Part shown: positions 37,811 through 49,019 of the stretch, piece by piece
Layout: the number at the start of each line of letters is the position of its first letter
Position numbering within the stretch: the stretch's first letter is position 1
Source: Ampelomyces quisqualis
Taxonomy: Eukaryota; Ascomycota; Dothideomycetes; Pleosporales; Phaeosphaeriaceae
Assembly: GCA_018398575.1 (NCBI GenBank)
Contig: JAGTXZ010000002.1
Span: 2,544,501-2,608,500, forward strand
DNA length: 64,000 nucleotides
Direction: 5' to 3'
Made by a program: the position numbers and the translations under genes
Notes under the pieces: generated by a model
What the model was told of the DNA's origin: nothing
What the model saw: the letters and a program-made list of their open reading frames with translations, nothing else
Databases searched by the model: none

Positions 37811-38122
37811 ATGAAAACAATATTTATAACAACAATATTAATAACTTATCTAACCAATTTACTAGTGATTGTAATTAGCTCGAAATTCGCTAGGTGGGAT
37901 GCGAACAGGTTGGCCTGTTTCATTATCTCTCCTGTATGATTTGCGGTAATATTTTGTCTGGTAATCTAGTCAATCCTTACTTGAGATTGGGAAGAGTGAA
38001 ATAGTATTAAATCCATAAGATATAAGTTGGACACTTATATTTCCCTGACCGTTGCGTTATATTTATTAGATCTTCTGTTACTTATTATGTGGCTAATAAC
38101 CGCTAATTTCGTGAGCTTGTAG
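37811..38122 (+). CDS. Unknown 103-codon membrane ORF, code 4
   Basis: ATG 37,811 to TAG 38,120. Uses TGA as Trp at least three times. Three hydrophobic stretches: residues about 3-22, 34-52 and 78-98. The only interruption is one TAG near 37,967, in a TGG-derived context. Lies 36 bp after the second atp6 exon, where atp8, atp9 or rns might be expected in other fungi, but the sequence resembles none of them. Structured element B follows 48 bp after the stop. Confidence 0.45.
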
Positions 38123-38169
38123 AAGATCTAAAATATGTAGGTTTTACAAAAATAATTGTTCTTTTGACA

Positions 38170-38347
38170 GTTAACTTGTTATGAAAAAGATAAAATTTGT
38201 TATCTATAGCTACATTTTATTTATAAGAAGATAACAAATCCCAGTTTAAACAAATATTGTTTATAGAAGCTGGAAAATTTCCATCCTACACCACAAAAGG
38301 CAATTAGAGGAGAAGACTAGATTTTTTTTTTTAGTTAAAGCCCTTTA
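38170..38347 (+). ncRNA. Gene-end structured element, copy B
   Basis: TTAACTTGTTATG (38,171), ATAACAAATCCCAG (38,231), CCAG...CTGG stem, GAGGAGAAGACTA and AGTTAAAGCCCTTT. The inner ACTA/TAGT arm between GAGAAG and AAAGCCC is present. The TTGC side of the third stem reads TTTCC, the main departure from the family. Confidence 0.72.
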
Positions 38348-38437
38348 CAAATATAAGCTCTAAGTGAGAATTATTAGGAATAAACCAACTATTTTTAAGA
38401 AAAAGTATATACAAATTTATAGTAATGTAATGTATAA

Positions 38438-38472
38438 AACTCTTTATAGCAAATACATTACTATAAAGAGTT
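38438..38472 (+). other. Perfect 12-bp inverted repeat upstream of nad4
   Basis: AACTCTTTATAG (38,438-38,449) and CTATAAAGAGTT (38,461-38,472) pair without mismatch around an 11-base loop. Sits 219 bp before the nad4 ATG, so it could be an RNA-processing hairpin. 38,348-38,690 otherwise holds nothing recognisable. Confidence 0.7.
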
Positions 38473-38690
38473 AATACATAAAGAATTCTTACTGGTTTAA
38501 CAGTATTATAATATACTAAGCTAAAGAGTTTATATTACAACTATCCAAAATATTTCTTCTAGAATGCATAAATGTATGCTTTTACCTAGAATTTTTTTAC
38601 CTTACGATATATACGGTGTAATTTAAAACTTAGTCTGGCTATTTCCTATTCCATACAATATAGAAGTACTTATAACCTTTTTTTTTATAA

Positions 38691-40184
38691 ATGTTATTGT
38701 TATGTTTACTTTTTACACCTCTACTAGGTGTACTTTCAATATTAATAAATAAAGATCGTAGAATATCTACAGAAAACATGAAATTAATAGCTTGAATTAC
38801 ATCTATCTTAAATTTCTTTATTTCTTTAGTTATTTTCATTTTATTTGACTTTAGTACAAACCAGTTTCAATTTGTCCAAGAGTATTATAAAATAAGTTAT
38901 TATGATTTTTATTTAGGTATAGATAGTCTATCTATATACTTCGTTTTATTAACTACACTAATTATTCCCATTTTACTAGTATCCAACTGAAAATCAATAA
39001 CAAAAGATGTAGAATCTTTTGTTATTATAATACTATTGTTAGAGAGTCTATTGTTGGCAGTTTTTATAGTATTAGATATTTTACTTTTTTATATTTTTTT
39101 TGAATCTATTTTACCACCGTTATTTATACTAATAGGTCTATTTGGTTCGGATAATAGAGTAAAGGCTAGTTTTTATTTATTCTTATATACACTTTGGAGT
39201 TCTTTATTTTTATTGATTTCTATATTAGCAATGTCATCTATTATAAGTGCTACTGATTTGGATACTCTTTTTAAAGGGAATTTAATTTATTTAACGCAAC
39301 TTTTCCTGTTTTATAGTATTTTTATAGCTTTTGCTGTAAAAACTCCTACAATCTTTTTAAATACATGACTTCTAAAGGCCTATGTTAAGTCACCCTTAGG
39401 AGGAAGTATTATTTTAGCGGCAATTGTTCTTAAATTAAGTTTATATAGTATACTAAGATTAATTTTACCTTTATTACCTAAGGCCTATATGGTATATACT
39501 TATATAATTTTCTTAATAAGGGTTATTACCATAATATATGCTAGTCTTAGTATATTAAGAACAATAGATATTAAAGAACTTATAGTATATAGTTCTGTTT
39601 CTTATGCGGCAGTTTACCTTTTAGGTGTCTTTAGTAACAGTATACAAGAAATTGAAGGTGCTATAAACTTAGGGTTGGCTCATGGATTAGTGTTACCTGG
39701 TCTATTTATTTCTGCAGAAGGGGTGTTATATAATAGATCTCATACAAGAGTAATATCTTTGTACAAAGGAGTTACTTAAGTAATGCCTTTATTCTCTATA
39801 CTATTCTTTATATTATGTCTTTCTAATTGTAGAGCACCTCTATTATTAAATTTCATTGGAGAATTTTTATTATTATATGGTGTATTTGAAAGATTATCAC
39901 TATTTGGTGTTTTTGCGAGTTCTTCTATAATCTTTTCTGCAGCCTATACTATTTATATGTATCAAAGAATAGCATTTGGAGGTGTTTATTCAAGAATGTT
40001 TACTTTTAGTATACTAGACTTAACTAAAAGAGAATTTACAATACTATTACTATTAGTAATACCTACTATATTATTTGGAATTTATCCTGCACTAATATTA
40101 GACGCTGTTCACTATTCAGTTTCAACTCTAATTTACTCTTTCGATTTTTCTGTTATTAGCTGTGATGCGCCTGTAGGACGTTAA
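38691..40184 (+). pseudogene. nad4: nad4, one premature stop
   Basis: NADH dehydrogenase subunit 4, a proton-pumping membrane subunit of complex I. Starts ATG 38,691 (MLLLCLLFTPLLG) and runs 498 codons in one frame, the usual size. Recognisable blocks are IDSLSIYFVLLTT, FYIFFESILPP, FAVKTPTIFLNTW (TGA Trp), YSSVSYAAVYLLG and LNFIGEF. TAA at 39,777 replaces the Gln of the AQVMP motif. Other family-conserved residues are altered by the same YCA/TGR changes: SH to SY, KAHVE to KAYVK and NCG to NCR. No intron. Confidence 0.92.
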
Positions 40185-40189
40185 GTAGA

Positions 40190-40275
40190 TTGAGATTATG
40201 GTTCAGAGAATTGAGATCCTCTACAATAACTAGAGGTCTTTAACCTCCCTAGTGAGGAGCTCCCTAACCATGATT
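40190..40275. other. Hairpin cluster after nad4, cloverleaf-like
   Basis: Outer stem ATGGTT/AACCAT encloses CCTCTA(CAATAAC)TAGAGG and CCTC(CCTAGT)GAGG. The layout is tRNA-like but neither strand gives a proper anticodon loop with T33 or a T-arm, so I do not call a tRNA. It may be a degenerate tRNA or a processing structure. 40,276-40,558 shows nothing else. Confidence 0.4.
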
Positions 40276-40558
40276 ATATTAAATCAAATCCAAATAAAAT
40301 TTTGGCATACGGTCTAGACCCAATATATATTCCTGTTGAATGTTTGGATTATAACAGTTACAGGTAATATAACGATAACTGTGACTGTAAATTTAGTAGA
40401 GAAGATTAAAATATAATTAGATTATATGTGACTACCTATAAGAATTGAAGCTATAGATCTATTTGAGCTACTACTAATAAATATAGTTATTGTACTTTAT
40501 TACATTTATTCTTTTGATTTTAGTGTAGGTTGAATACAAGGAACTATTACAGAGTTAT

Positions 40559-40621
40559 ATGTCTATTGTTGTAGAATCTGTATCTTTAGATAAATTTTTA
40601 ACTTTATTACAAGAACAATAG
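40559..40621 (+). pseudogene. cox2: Orphan cox2 3' end, copy 1
   Basis: Twenty codons ATG...TAG reading MSIVVESVSLDKFLTLLQEQ, the C-terminus of cytochrome c oxidase subunit 2 (family ending MPIVVEaVSLEKfl-W-qEQ). No other cox2 sequence precedes it. The Trp is replaced by Leu. A near copy is at 57,664. Structured element C begins 106 bp downstream. Confidence 0.65.
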
Positions 40622-40654
40622 TAAGAAACTTACTAATATATTGTAAAAAGAGTT

Positions 40655-40708
40655 TTTGGCCTTACAGCCCCAGTCTTGTTTGCTTTGCAAAGACAACGCC
40701 AGGGCTAA
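40655..40708 (+). other. GC-rich hairpin between the cox2 end and element C
   Basis: AGCCCC and GTCTT on the left pair with AAGAC and GGGCT on the right around a TTTGCTTTGCA core. Unusually GC-rich for the region; may be a separate mobile hairpin. Confidence 0.5.
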
Positions 40709-40726
40709 ATATAATTGTTCTTTTAC

Positions 40727-40947
40727 AATAAACTTGTTATGAAAGGTAATGCTTTTACCTAATAGTTTCAACCTTTTATTTTGATTAATAAATACATTAA
40801 TCAAAAAAAAACAAAAAAAAAAAAGAAACAAACAGTATAACAAATCCCAGTCGATAAATAATTTTTTATCTAACTAGAAAATTGCAATTACGTTTTTATA
40901 AAAAGCAATTTAGGGGAGAAGATTAACTTAGGTTTATTAAAGCCCTT
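40727..40947 (+). ncRNA. Gene-end structured element, copy C (large loop)
   Basis: AACTTGTTATG (40,731), TATAACAAATCCCAG (40,836), CCAGT...ACTAG, ATTGCAATT...AAGCAATTTAGGGGAGAAGAT, TTAAAGCCCTTT. The first arm carries a roughly 100-base AT-rich insert containing GATTAATAAATACATTAATC. The same insert lies in copy F in the opposite orientation. Confidence 0.78.
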
Positions 40948-41890
40948 TAACTAAAATATTGCCTCTAAATTATACCTATTATAGGTAGATGTTTACTTGT
41001 AAACTAAATTGTATAAAAATAGCATAAAGATTGGTATATTATGAAAATAGAAATTTTATTATGTTAATGAGATATTTCATGTAAACGTAACCGTGTTAAT
41101 AAGATACTACATGTAAACGTGTCTATGTAAACGTCTCCATTAAAAGTTTCATTATCAGTTTTGGTTTTAGACAGCTTATGTAACGTATTGAAAGTAATAG
41201 AGGTTTTATTTATAGGAATATTACTATAAAATATATACTAGTATAATTAGAGGAAAAATATTAAAGTATTAAATATTTTATTCTTATAGTTGGTTTACCA
41301 TCCAATATATATATTTTTTTTTTCCTTAAATTAAACGTATGTGGCTCTCGTAAATATTCGTTTCTACCTTTTTTTTAGAGTAAATTATTGTACAATAGTT
41401 AATCGATTACTATTAAAAGGCTAGACAGTTATAATATAAGCGTTTTATCTAGATCTAAAAGTTAGATAAAAATCTGATTATAACCAAGCTATTTATGGTG
41501 TAATCTAATATAGTACTTTTCTACTATAAACTGTTACACCAATATTTATTTAAAGTAAATGTATTTTACATTTAATTTAAGTGTAATTAGATGTAATGCG
41601 CCTAGTAGTTGAGGACTTTACTTCCAAGATAGTGCTAGCTACTTCTAACATAGTGCTGGCTGTTTTCACACTTATATAGCATTATTGTTTTGAGTACTAG
41701 TTACGGCTATACTTATCTACAACAAAACTTATGTAAAAGTTATGTAAAATACAGTTATTATAGATGGGGTAAATTTATTTTATATTTTATATAAGCTAAT
41801 TTATCTTTATACTCTTTTATTTATATTTTCTATTTTCTACATCTATTGTATGGTTTATGTTGTACAATTTACTTTATTCTATTTGGTGAA
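40948..41890. other. Non-coding spacer
   Basis: AT-rich. A short imperfect tandem repeat around 41,060-41,140 (CATGTAAACGT three times) and a pair of similar blocks near 41,620-41,670 (AGATAGTGCTAGCTACTTC, ACATAGTGCTGGCTG). No gene found. Confidence 0.5.
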
Positions 41891-42325
41891 TGTTAAGTTA
41901 ATCTTACAAGAGAACAGTATGCTATTTCAGATCGTATTTATTCTCATCCAATAAGAGATACTAACTCTCCAGGATTAAGTAATCATATATCTCTTAGTTC
42001 TAACCCTTACAACAGCAGTACTAGGAATCTTTCTTATATAAATAGTACAAATCCTAGTGACTTACAGCACCATAATAATTTAAGTAGCCTTCGTGCTGAC
42101 TTAATAAGTAAAAAGGCAGAGATTATAAATATAAGAGAAAGTAATAATACTCCTAGCAGAGTAGTAACTTTAAATGAATGTAGGATTAAATTATATTCTA
42201 AAAGTGTAGGTAGAGATTTTGGTCACTACAAGACCTTACAAAGTTTAAGAATTAATAATCCTTATTTATTTAAGAGATACCCTGGTGTTACCAATATAGA
42301 TACATTAATAAACTACATAGGATAA
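41891..42325 (+). CDS. Unknown mitochondrial ORF (hydrophilic)
   Basis: Open frame ending at TAA 42,323 with about 138 codons after an in-frame TAA near 41,887 that could be a mutated CAA (GTTAAG from GTCAAG). The protein is rich in Ser, Asn, Arg and Tyr, with a segment LRADLISKKAEIINIRE and a C-terminal YLFKRYPGVTNIDTLINY. Preceded in frame by a hydrophobic stretch, so it may be the soluble part of an anchored protein. No ATG is evident; no family recognised. Element D lies 62 bp downstream. Confidence 0.4.
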
Positions 42326-42386
42326 TAAAAACATGTTATTCTTTAAAATAGCGAATATTTTATTATAAAAATAATTGTTTTTTTAC

Positions 42387-42560
42387 AATAAACTTGTTAT
42401 GAAAGGTAAACGTATGTTTACAAGATAGTATAACATATCCTAGTAAATAATTTATTATTTACTAGAAAATAGCAAAAGAGACTTCTGTTTACTCACTTTT
42501 TTTTTTTATAAAAAAAGTTAGCTATAAGGGGAGAAGACCAATAGACTATAGGTAAAGCCA
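42387..42560 (+). ncRNA. Gene-end structured element, copy D
   Basis: AACTTGTTATG (42,391), TATAACATATCC, an 11-bp perfect stem CTAGTAAATAA/TTATTTACTAG, ATAGC...GCTAT in place of TTGC...GCAA (a double compensatory change), GGGGAGAAGACC and GGTAAAGCC. The inner ACC/GGT arm is present. Its 3' flank (42,585-42,640) is repeated in inverse orientation beside copy H. Confidence 0.8.
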
Positions 42561-42832
42561 AAAAAAAATAGCTCTAAAAAGATCTTAATAAAGAGCATTT
42601 CTTTTGTACGCAACAGGTTATTTTATACGTACTGTATTGCATAATTGCTATAGCTAATTAGCTATATTATATAATATAATAGTAATGTATTAGATATGTA
42701 CATCTAATACATGTATAATTATTATTTGTTTAAAAGCAAATAAAGGTATTTTAATACCTTAAAATAAGTAAAGGTATTATATAATTAATTACCTTCAGGA
42801 TACAGACATTAATTTTATGTTTTTTTTTTACA
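42561..42832. other. AT-rich leader of nad4L
   Basis: No gene. Contains ACGCAACAGGTTATTTTATAC near 42,608, shared with 63,345-63,370 (inverted), and a repeated AAAGGTATTNTA block. Confidence 0.5.
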
Positions 42833-43072
42833 ATAAATTTATCACTAATTTTATTTACAATTGGAATATTAGGTTTTGTTTTAAATAGAAAAAACATTAT
42901 CTTAATGCTTATTTCGATTGAAATAATGCTATTAGCTATTACATTCTTAGTATTGGTTAGTTTACTTAGCTTCGATGATATATTGGGTCAAACATATGCT
43001 ATTTATATAATTGCTATAGCCAGAGCAGAATCTGCAATAGGTCTAGGTATTATAGTAGCTTTTTATAGATTA
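42833..43072 (+). pseudogene. nad4L: nad4L exon 1, start codon ATG changed to ATA
   Basis: NADH dehydrogenase subunit 4L (complex I membrane arm). The frame reads INLSLILFTIGILGF, then MLISIEIMLLAITFLVL and LGQTYAIYIIAIARAESAIGLGI. The expected ATG before NLS is ATA at 42,833; ATGAAT to ATAAAT is a TGA-context G-to-A change. A conserved Gly of IAGAESA is Arg (TGG-context change not verified). The exon is interrupted near 43,072 after AFYRL by a LAGLIDADG intron ORF in frame. Confidence 0.88.
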
Positions 43073-44179
43073 AACTCTTCTCTAATTTTATCCTGTCTAT
43101 CCCATGGCCATACAATTTATTCTAAACCCGTAAACAAGTTTAGCTCTAAAAGAATAGCAAGATGTTATTCTACAATTGCTAAGAATAACGATACTACTAA
43201 CCAATCTAGAAATTATTCAATAGATCCTTTATTTATTACTGGGCTTTTCAATGCTGAGAGCTCTTTTGTAGTTATAATTTTAAAAAACTCTAGGTACAAA
43301 ACAGGATGGAACGTTCAAGCTAGAGTTCAAATAAAAATGCATGAAAAGGATAGAGTTTTAATCCAGTCAATCCAAAAATTTTTCGGAGGTATAGGTTATG
43401 TATCTAAACTTAATAATACTTAAAGCGCAGAGTTTAGAGTTAGTACTTTAAAAGATCTAGTTGATGTAATTCTTCCTCATTTCGATAACTATCCTTTAAT
43501 AACCAAAAAACATTCAGACTATTTATTATTTAAAGAAATTGTTTTACTTATGTTAAACAAAGAACATAATACTTTAGAAGGTATACAAAAAATAGTTAAT
43601 ATAAGAGCCTCTATAAACACAGGTTTATCTAATAATTTAAAAGAAGCATTTCCTATGACTATTCCAGCTACGCTTAACTTGGAAAGCTTTATTAAAAATA
43701 AGAACTTACATCCAGAATAAGTAGCAGGGTTTTCTACTAGAGAATCTAACTTTTTTATTGCTGTTTAAAAATCTAAGACTAATAGTAGTTTATATACTTT
43801 ATTACGTTTTTCAATAGCTTAACATTCAAAAGATCTCTTATTATTAGAGAGCTTTGTTGTTTTCTTTGGTAGTAGTTCTGTAATAAATTATAAAAACCGT
43901 TTAGTATGTAAGTTTATTGTTACAAAAATTAATCACATAGTTGAACATGTAATTCCTTTTTTTGATAAGCACCCTATATTAGGGTCAAAGCACTTAAATT
44001 TCTTGGATTTCAAGAGTGCATTATATATTATTAAAAATAAAGAACACCTGAATAAAGATAGGCTAGGTTTAAAACAAGTATTACAGTTAAAAGTAAGAAT
44101 TACGTTACTTTACTCAAATAAGGCTATGAATAATAACAGGGTTGTAGAAGGCACAGAGAAACTAGATCAAAAAAGGTAG
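43073..44179 (+). pseudogene. LAGLIDADG homing endonuclease, nad4L intron, stop-interrupted
   Basis: In frame with the exon. First LAGLIDADG motif reads FITGLFNAESSF, second VAGFSTRESNF; KKHSDYLLFKEIV and GIQKIVNIRASINTGLS are typical of the double-motif family. TAA codons at 43,421, near 43,718, 43,767 and 43,819 interrupt it. Each fits a Gln (CAA after T/C) or a Trp (TGA) changed by one transition. Ends TAG 44,177. A group I intron core follows. Confidence 0.82.
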
Positions 44180-44329
44180 AGTAAACCTCTACCTAGTTAT
44201 ATTTTTAATATAGCAAAACCTTTAAATTGCGGGAACATCTTAAAGACAGATCTACCAAATTATTACAGTAATGTAATGTATGGAACAGGTAATTACTTGT
44301 TGTATAGTAAAAACGATTTGTATAAAGAA

Positions 44330-44552
44330 ATGAAATAGATTATCTGCAGCTAAACACTAATATCTTAATATTAGTGCACAGTTTATCAACTAAATGTAAG
44401 TTGGTTTATAATTATAATTATTTAATTATTTGCTTAAGATATAGTCAGGCATAACTCAAAAATTATGGTAATATCCTAGCCTTCCTAAGGGAATAAAATT
44501 CCTACAGAAAAAGGAGAAAACAAAGAGAAAATATTAATATTGAATTTAAAGA
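44330..44552 (+). ncRNA. Group I intron 3' core and nad4L tail region
   Basis: GCAGCTAAAC, CAGTTTATCAACTAAATG and TTAAGATATAGTC are the P7/P3/P8 and 3' segments of a group I intron. The end of nad4L should lie just before the nad5 ATG; the frame there (AACATAAAG-like residues before 44,553) is too short to fix. Confidence 0.7.
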
Positions 44553-44878
44553 ATGTATCTAGCTATAATAATTTTACCACTATTAGGGTCAATAGCTTCT
44601 GGGTTTTTTGGTAGAAAAACTAGAGTATTAGGGGCACAAATTATTACATGTACAGCTGTTGTAACAACAACAATTTTGGCTGTACTAGCTTTTTTGGAAG
44701 TTAGATTAAACAATATACCTGTATTAATAGAGGTATGTAGATGAATTGATTCTAAATTATTAAATGTATACTAAGCATTTAATTTTGATTTACTAACAGT
44801 ATCTATACTTATACCTGTGCTAATAGTTTCTTCTTTAGTGCATATCTATTCAATAGGGTATATAAGTGAAGACCCTTG
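44553..44878 (+). pseudogene. nad5: nad5 exon 1
   Basis: NADH dehydrogenase subunit 5, the largest proton-pumping subunit of complex I. Opens [22 protein letters not shown] at ATG 44,553 directly after nad4L, the usual fungal order. It ends in SIGYISEDP, where an intron begins. TAA at 44,772 stands for Trp (TACTGAGCA to TACTAAGCA). ISED for MSED and FDLL for FDSL are further TGA- and TCA-context changes. Confidence 0.92.
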
Positions 44879-45188
44879 GGGTCGCGTAACGGGAAAACGC
44901 GTCTATAGGGGTAAACTGTCAAACTCCAGAGAACTCCTAAAGCTTAAGGTACCAAGCTATAACCAAAAGGTTATTAGTGGCTGAAGTAATTACTTAGAGA
45001 CAGTAACAACCCTTAAGATGCGTGAAAACAAAATAGACAATCGCGGATCTAAGTCATTAATATTAAGTAATATTGTTGTAAAAGAGCAACGAGTAGACGG
45101 CAGTTAATGCATTAAACAATATTTAATAAATTTAAGGTATATTCTACAGGGTTCCAAAAGGAATAGAGATAGTAAACTCGGTTTCAAT
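44879..45188 (+). ncRNA. Group I intron core, nad5 intron 1
   Basis: Contains AAACTCCAGAGAACTCC, AATCGCGGATCTAAG and GAGCAACGAGTAGACGG, very like the atp6 intron core at 32.7-32.95 kb, so the two introns are related. The endonuclease gene follows the core, towards the 3' end of the intron. Confidence 0.75.
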
Positions 45189-46163
45189 ATGCAACAAAGT
45201 TGAAACTCCTACATAAAAAACCCATCTAAACAATTCAATTTAAAAAAATTTTCTACCTATCGTTCTACGATTGTAGATCCTGGAGTCTGATCTGGTTTAA
45301 TAGATGGTGAAGGTTCGTTTAGTATAATAATAAGCAAAAGTAAAGTTCGTACATTAGGTTAACGTGCTGAATTAAAATTTCAATTAGGTCTATACACAAA
45401 AGATCTTAACTTATTATGTCTATTACAACAACATTTAGGTGGTATTGGTTCTATTTATCTAGCTAAAAACCAAGATATGGTTAATTATTCAATAGATTCA
45501 ATTAAAGATTTAAATAACCTTATTCTTTATTTAGAGAAATATCCGTTATTAACTCAAAAAGCCGCGGATTTATTATTATTTAAAAAAGTAGTAGAACTTG
45601 TAAATAATAAAGCCCATCTCACTTTAGAAGGTCTAGAAAAAATAGTAAACATAAAAGCATCCATGAATTTAGGTTTATCTAACATGTTAATATTACAGTT
45701 TCCTGGATATGTTTCAGTTGAAAGACCCGTAATAAATAATGATAATGTAATTTTAAACCCTTATTGAATTTCAGGTTTTGTTAGCGCTAAGGGAAATTTT
45801 GATATTCGTGTACCATCCACTAATAGTAAACTAGGTTATCGAGTACAATTAAGATTTAGAATATCTTAACATAAGAGAGATCTTATATTAATGCAGAAAA
45901 TAGTTGAATACTTAGGGTTAGGAAAAATCTATAAATATGCTGGTAAATCTGTTATTAGTTTAACAATAGTTGATTTTAAAGATATTACCAATTTATTAGT
46001 TCCATTTTTGGATGAAAACCCTATAATTGGTGTAAAATTACATGATTATCTTAATTGATGTAAGATTTATAGTTTAATGCTTAATCGTTCTTATCTTACT
46101 GTTGAAGGTATAAATTGTATTAGAAAAATAAAATCTGGTATAAACACAGGTAGAAATTTTTAA
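45189..46163 (+). pseudogene. LAGLIDADG endonuclease, nad5 intron 1, two stops
   Basis: ATG 45,189 (MQQSWNSYIKNPSKQ, TGA Trp) to TAA 46,161, 324 codons. Motifs: WSGLIDGEGSF (first LAGLIDADG) and WISGFVSAKGNF (second). TAA near 45,360 replaces Trp in LGWRAEL, and TAA near 45,868 replaces Gln in ISQHKRD; both are one-step TGA or TCA changes. Complete otherwise. Confidence 0.85.
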
Positions 46164-46228
46164 AATAATTAACTATTGTTAATATAAAACACTTAATAAA
46201 TCTATTGCAAGATAAATTTTATTTTATG

Positions 46229-46834
46229 CATAACCAAAGGTTCTTTAGCTATTTAAGCTTGTTCACATTTATGATAGTTGTATTAGTTACATCTAATAAC
46301 TTTTTATCTATATTTGTAGGTTGAGAAGGTGTTAGGGTTTGTTTATATCTTTTAGTTTGTTTCTGATCTGCTAGAATAGCAGCAAATCAAAGCTCTTTAT
46401 CTGCATTTTTAACAAATAGAGTAGGTAATTGTTTTTTAACTATAGGTATGTTTGCAATTCTTTTGGCTTTTGGTAATTTAGACTATGCAACTGTATTCTT
46501 ATTAGCTCCCTACATAAATAAAAAGGTTGTAACTATTGTAGGTATATGTTTATTAATAGAAGCTATAGCTAAAAGTTCTCAAATAGGACTTTACCTATAA
46601 CTACCTATAGCGATAGAGGGTCCTATACCCGTTAGTGCACTAATACACGCTGCCACAATAGTAACTGCAGGTGTGTATTTATTAATGCGTACATCTCCTT
46701 TAATAGAATATAGTTTAACAGTACTAATGTTCTGTTTATGATTAGGTGCTATTACAACTGTATTTAGTTCTTTAATTGGGTTATTCCAACAAGATATTAA
46801 AAAGGTAGTAGCCTACTCCACTATAAGTCAATTG
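46229..46834 (+). pseudogene. nad5: nad5 exon 2
   Basis: Continues directly from EDP with [22 protein letters not shown] (TGA Trp), [40 protein letters not shown] and ends YSTISQL. TAA 46,598 replaces the Trp of the HVWLP motif. RVCLY for GVCSY and AIEGP for AMEGP are TGG- or TCA-context changes. Next exon resumes at 50,748. Confidence 0.92.
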
Positions 46835-46835
46835 G

Positions 46836-47974
46836 CTCGAAAATATACTGCTTATTTAAGTATATTTAGGCATCAAACTATATGCGAGTCTACTTTTCTA
46901 TGCTTTTCTATAAAAAATTTATTTACAAATACTTATCCTAAATTATATAAGTATTTCACCACAAACAATAAAGGTTTGTCTAATAATAATGTATTAAATC
47001 CTTATTATCTTACAGGATTTACAGATGCTAAAGGATGTTTTTTAATAAATATACAAAAAAGGTTAGACGTACTATTAGGTTATAGTGTTAGCTTATCTTT
47101 TAAAATAAAATTACACTCAAAAGATAAAGAATTGTTAGATAAAATATTTAACTTTTTTAATGTAGGTAAGATTTATATAAGAAAAGATAGGTATATTAAA
47201 TATATTGTTAATTCAATTAAGGATATAGAAGTTATTATTGAGCATTTTAACAATTATCTATTAATTACACAAAAATTGTCTGATTATAAAATATTGATTT
47301 TAGTATTTGAATATATAAAGAGTAAAAAAAATTTGACAAAAAAAGGGTTTATAGAAATATTATCTTTAAAAGCCAGTTTAAATAATGGTTTAACAGAAGA
47401 ATTAAAAAGACTTTTTCCAAATATAGTTCCTTCGTCAAGACCTCAAACTATAACAGCTAAATTGTATACTATAGATCCACATGGAGTATCCGGGTTTGTA
47501 GATAGTAATAGATGTTTTTACATGTCGTTAACCAATAATTCTACAGGAGTAGGTCTAGTGTTTAAAATTACACAACATACTAGAGATACTAAGTTATTAA
47601 AAGAATTTGTGAATTATTTTGACTGGGGGCGTTATAGTTTAAGTTCTCCAGAAGCTAGAGATTTTATTGTCACTAAATTTCACGATATTTATACTAAAAT
47701 TATTCCTTTTTTTAATAAATATCCAATTTTTTTTTTTAAAAAAAGAATGGGTTCTAAGTTCTTAGATTTTTATGATTTTAATCGTGCTGCAGAATTAATT
47801 ATGAATAAAGCTTATCTTACTTCAGAAGGGTTTGAGTCCATTAAACAAATTAAATCCGCTACAAATAAACAAATAATTAACCAATCTATAATAACTAACG
47901 TACAAAAAAGAACTTATGTAACTACACAAAATTGTAACAGTATAATACAACAGGAACAGGATTTTAATAAATAA
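46836..47974 (+). CDS. LAGLIDADG endonuclease A, nad5 intron 2
   Basis: Open in frame with exon 2 for 380 codons. Motifs YYLTGFTDAKGCF near residue 58 and VSGFVDSNRCF near residue 222 give a two-motif homing endonuclease; LTKKGFIEILSLKASLNNGL is characteristic. Ends at TAA 47,972, which may itself be a mutated Trp because a second endonuclease reads on in the same frame (LSGLIDSDG). Confidence 0.85.
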
Positions 47975-48541
47975 CTATCAGGATTAATAGATAGTGATGG
48001 AAAATTCTTTGTATCTAAAAAAGGTTATGCTAATTTTACCATTGTAATGAAAAAGGAAGACACATTAGCACTTTATAGTTTAAAACATAAATTTAGGGGA
48101 TCTATTAAAGAGATATCTTCAGGTTTAAAATAAAAATTAGCACATAAACAAGGGTTAATTAAATTAGTTAATAGTGTTAACAGTTTAATTAGAAATCCTC
48201 CAAAGATGTTGCAATTAGATAAGGTTTGTAAACTATATAAGATAAATTTTGAAACGCCTAACCCTTTAACTTATTTAAATAGATGGTTTAGTGGACTTAT
48301 TGATGCCAATGGTTCGGTATATTATTGTGAAAAATCAGATCAATTAGTAATTAGTGTAACGAAAAAAAACAAGTATTTACTAGATCCTTTATTAAAACTA
48401 TATTCAGGTAGAATTGAAATTACTAATAGTAGACAAGCCTTTCAATACTCTATATACAGAAAACTAGATGTTTAAAAAATTAGAGACAAGTATTTAAAAA
48501 GATATCCTTTAATTTCTAATAAAAAAAAAATATTGATCTAA
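47975..48541 (+). pseudogene. LAGLIDADG endonuclease B, nad5 intron 2
   Basis: Follows A in the same frame: LSGLIDSDGKFFVSKK, then WFSGLIDANGSVYYC. TAA codons near 48,131 and at 48,473 interrupt it; the second fits a CAA changed in TCA context. Ends TAA 48,539. A paralogue lies at 49,020-49,754 with the same layout. Confidence 0.75.
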
Positions 48542-48619
48542 TAAAAAAATACTATGAGGCAAAACCAGGATCATTAGAAAAAATTAAATTAATAGAAAAA
48601 ATAAATTATAAATAAGTTA

Positions 48620-49019
48620 TAATAATAGAAAAGTAGCATAGAAGCTATAGGTAAAAACCTATAGCCAATTCGCAGATAACCAAAGCTCGTGATTATTATA
48701 TAAATAATCACTATAATTTCAAGTTTCTTAATTCATCAACTATTATAAGGTTACACCTATACATTTTATGTGGGCTAATAAGGTAAAGATTTGATATTAT
48801 TAGTAAGTTAGTAGGAATCTTAGAGGCCATACGTTTGATATTAATCTTTATTAAGTTAAAAATAACTAAGTTAAAAATAATTAATTTAATAGCAAAACCT
48901 CCTATCTTTAAACAACAGAATTTTAAAAATAACCCCTCCCTCCCTTTTTATCTTTTATTAAAAAAATATATATATATAGTTTAACTTTCAGTAGGAATTT
49001 GTCTACAAGTATAAATACT
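48620..49019 (+). ncRNA. Probable group I intron segments
   Basis: CAATTCGCAGATAACCAAAGCTCG and a later CATCAACTATTATAAGG look like parts of a group I core lying between two endonuclease ORFs, suggesting a twin or nested intron. Secondary structure was not fully traced. The tail (48,930-49,000) is low-complexity (CCCCTCCCTCCC, TATATATA). Confidence 0.45.

Noticed and set aside
40190..40275. tRNA gene after nad4
   Set aside because: Has an acceptor-like stem and two hairpins, but no normal anticodon loop (no T33) and no T-arm on either strand.
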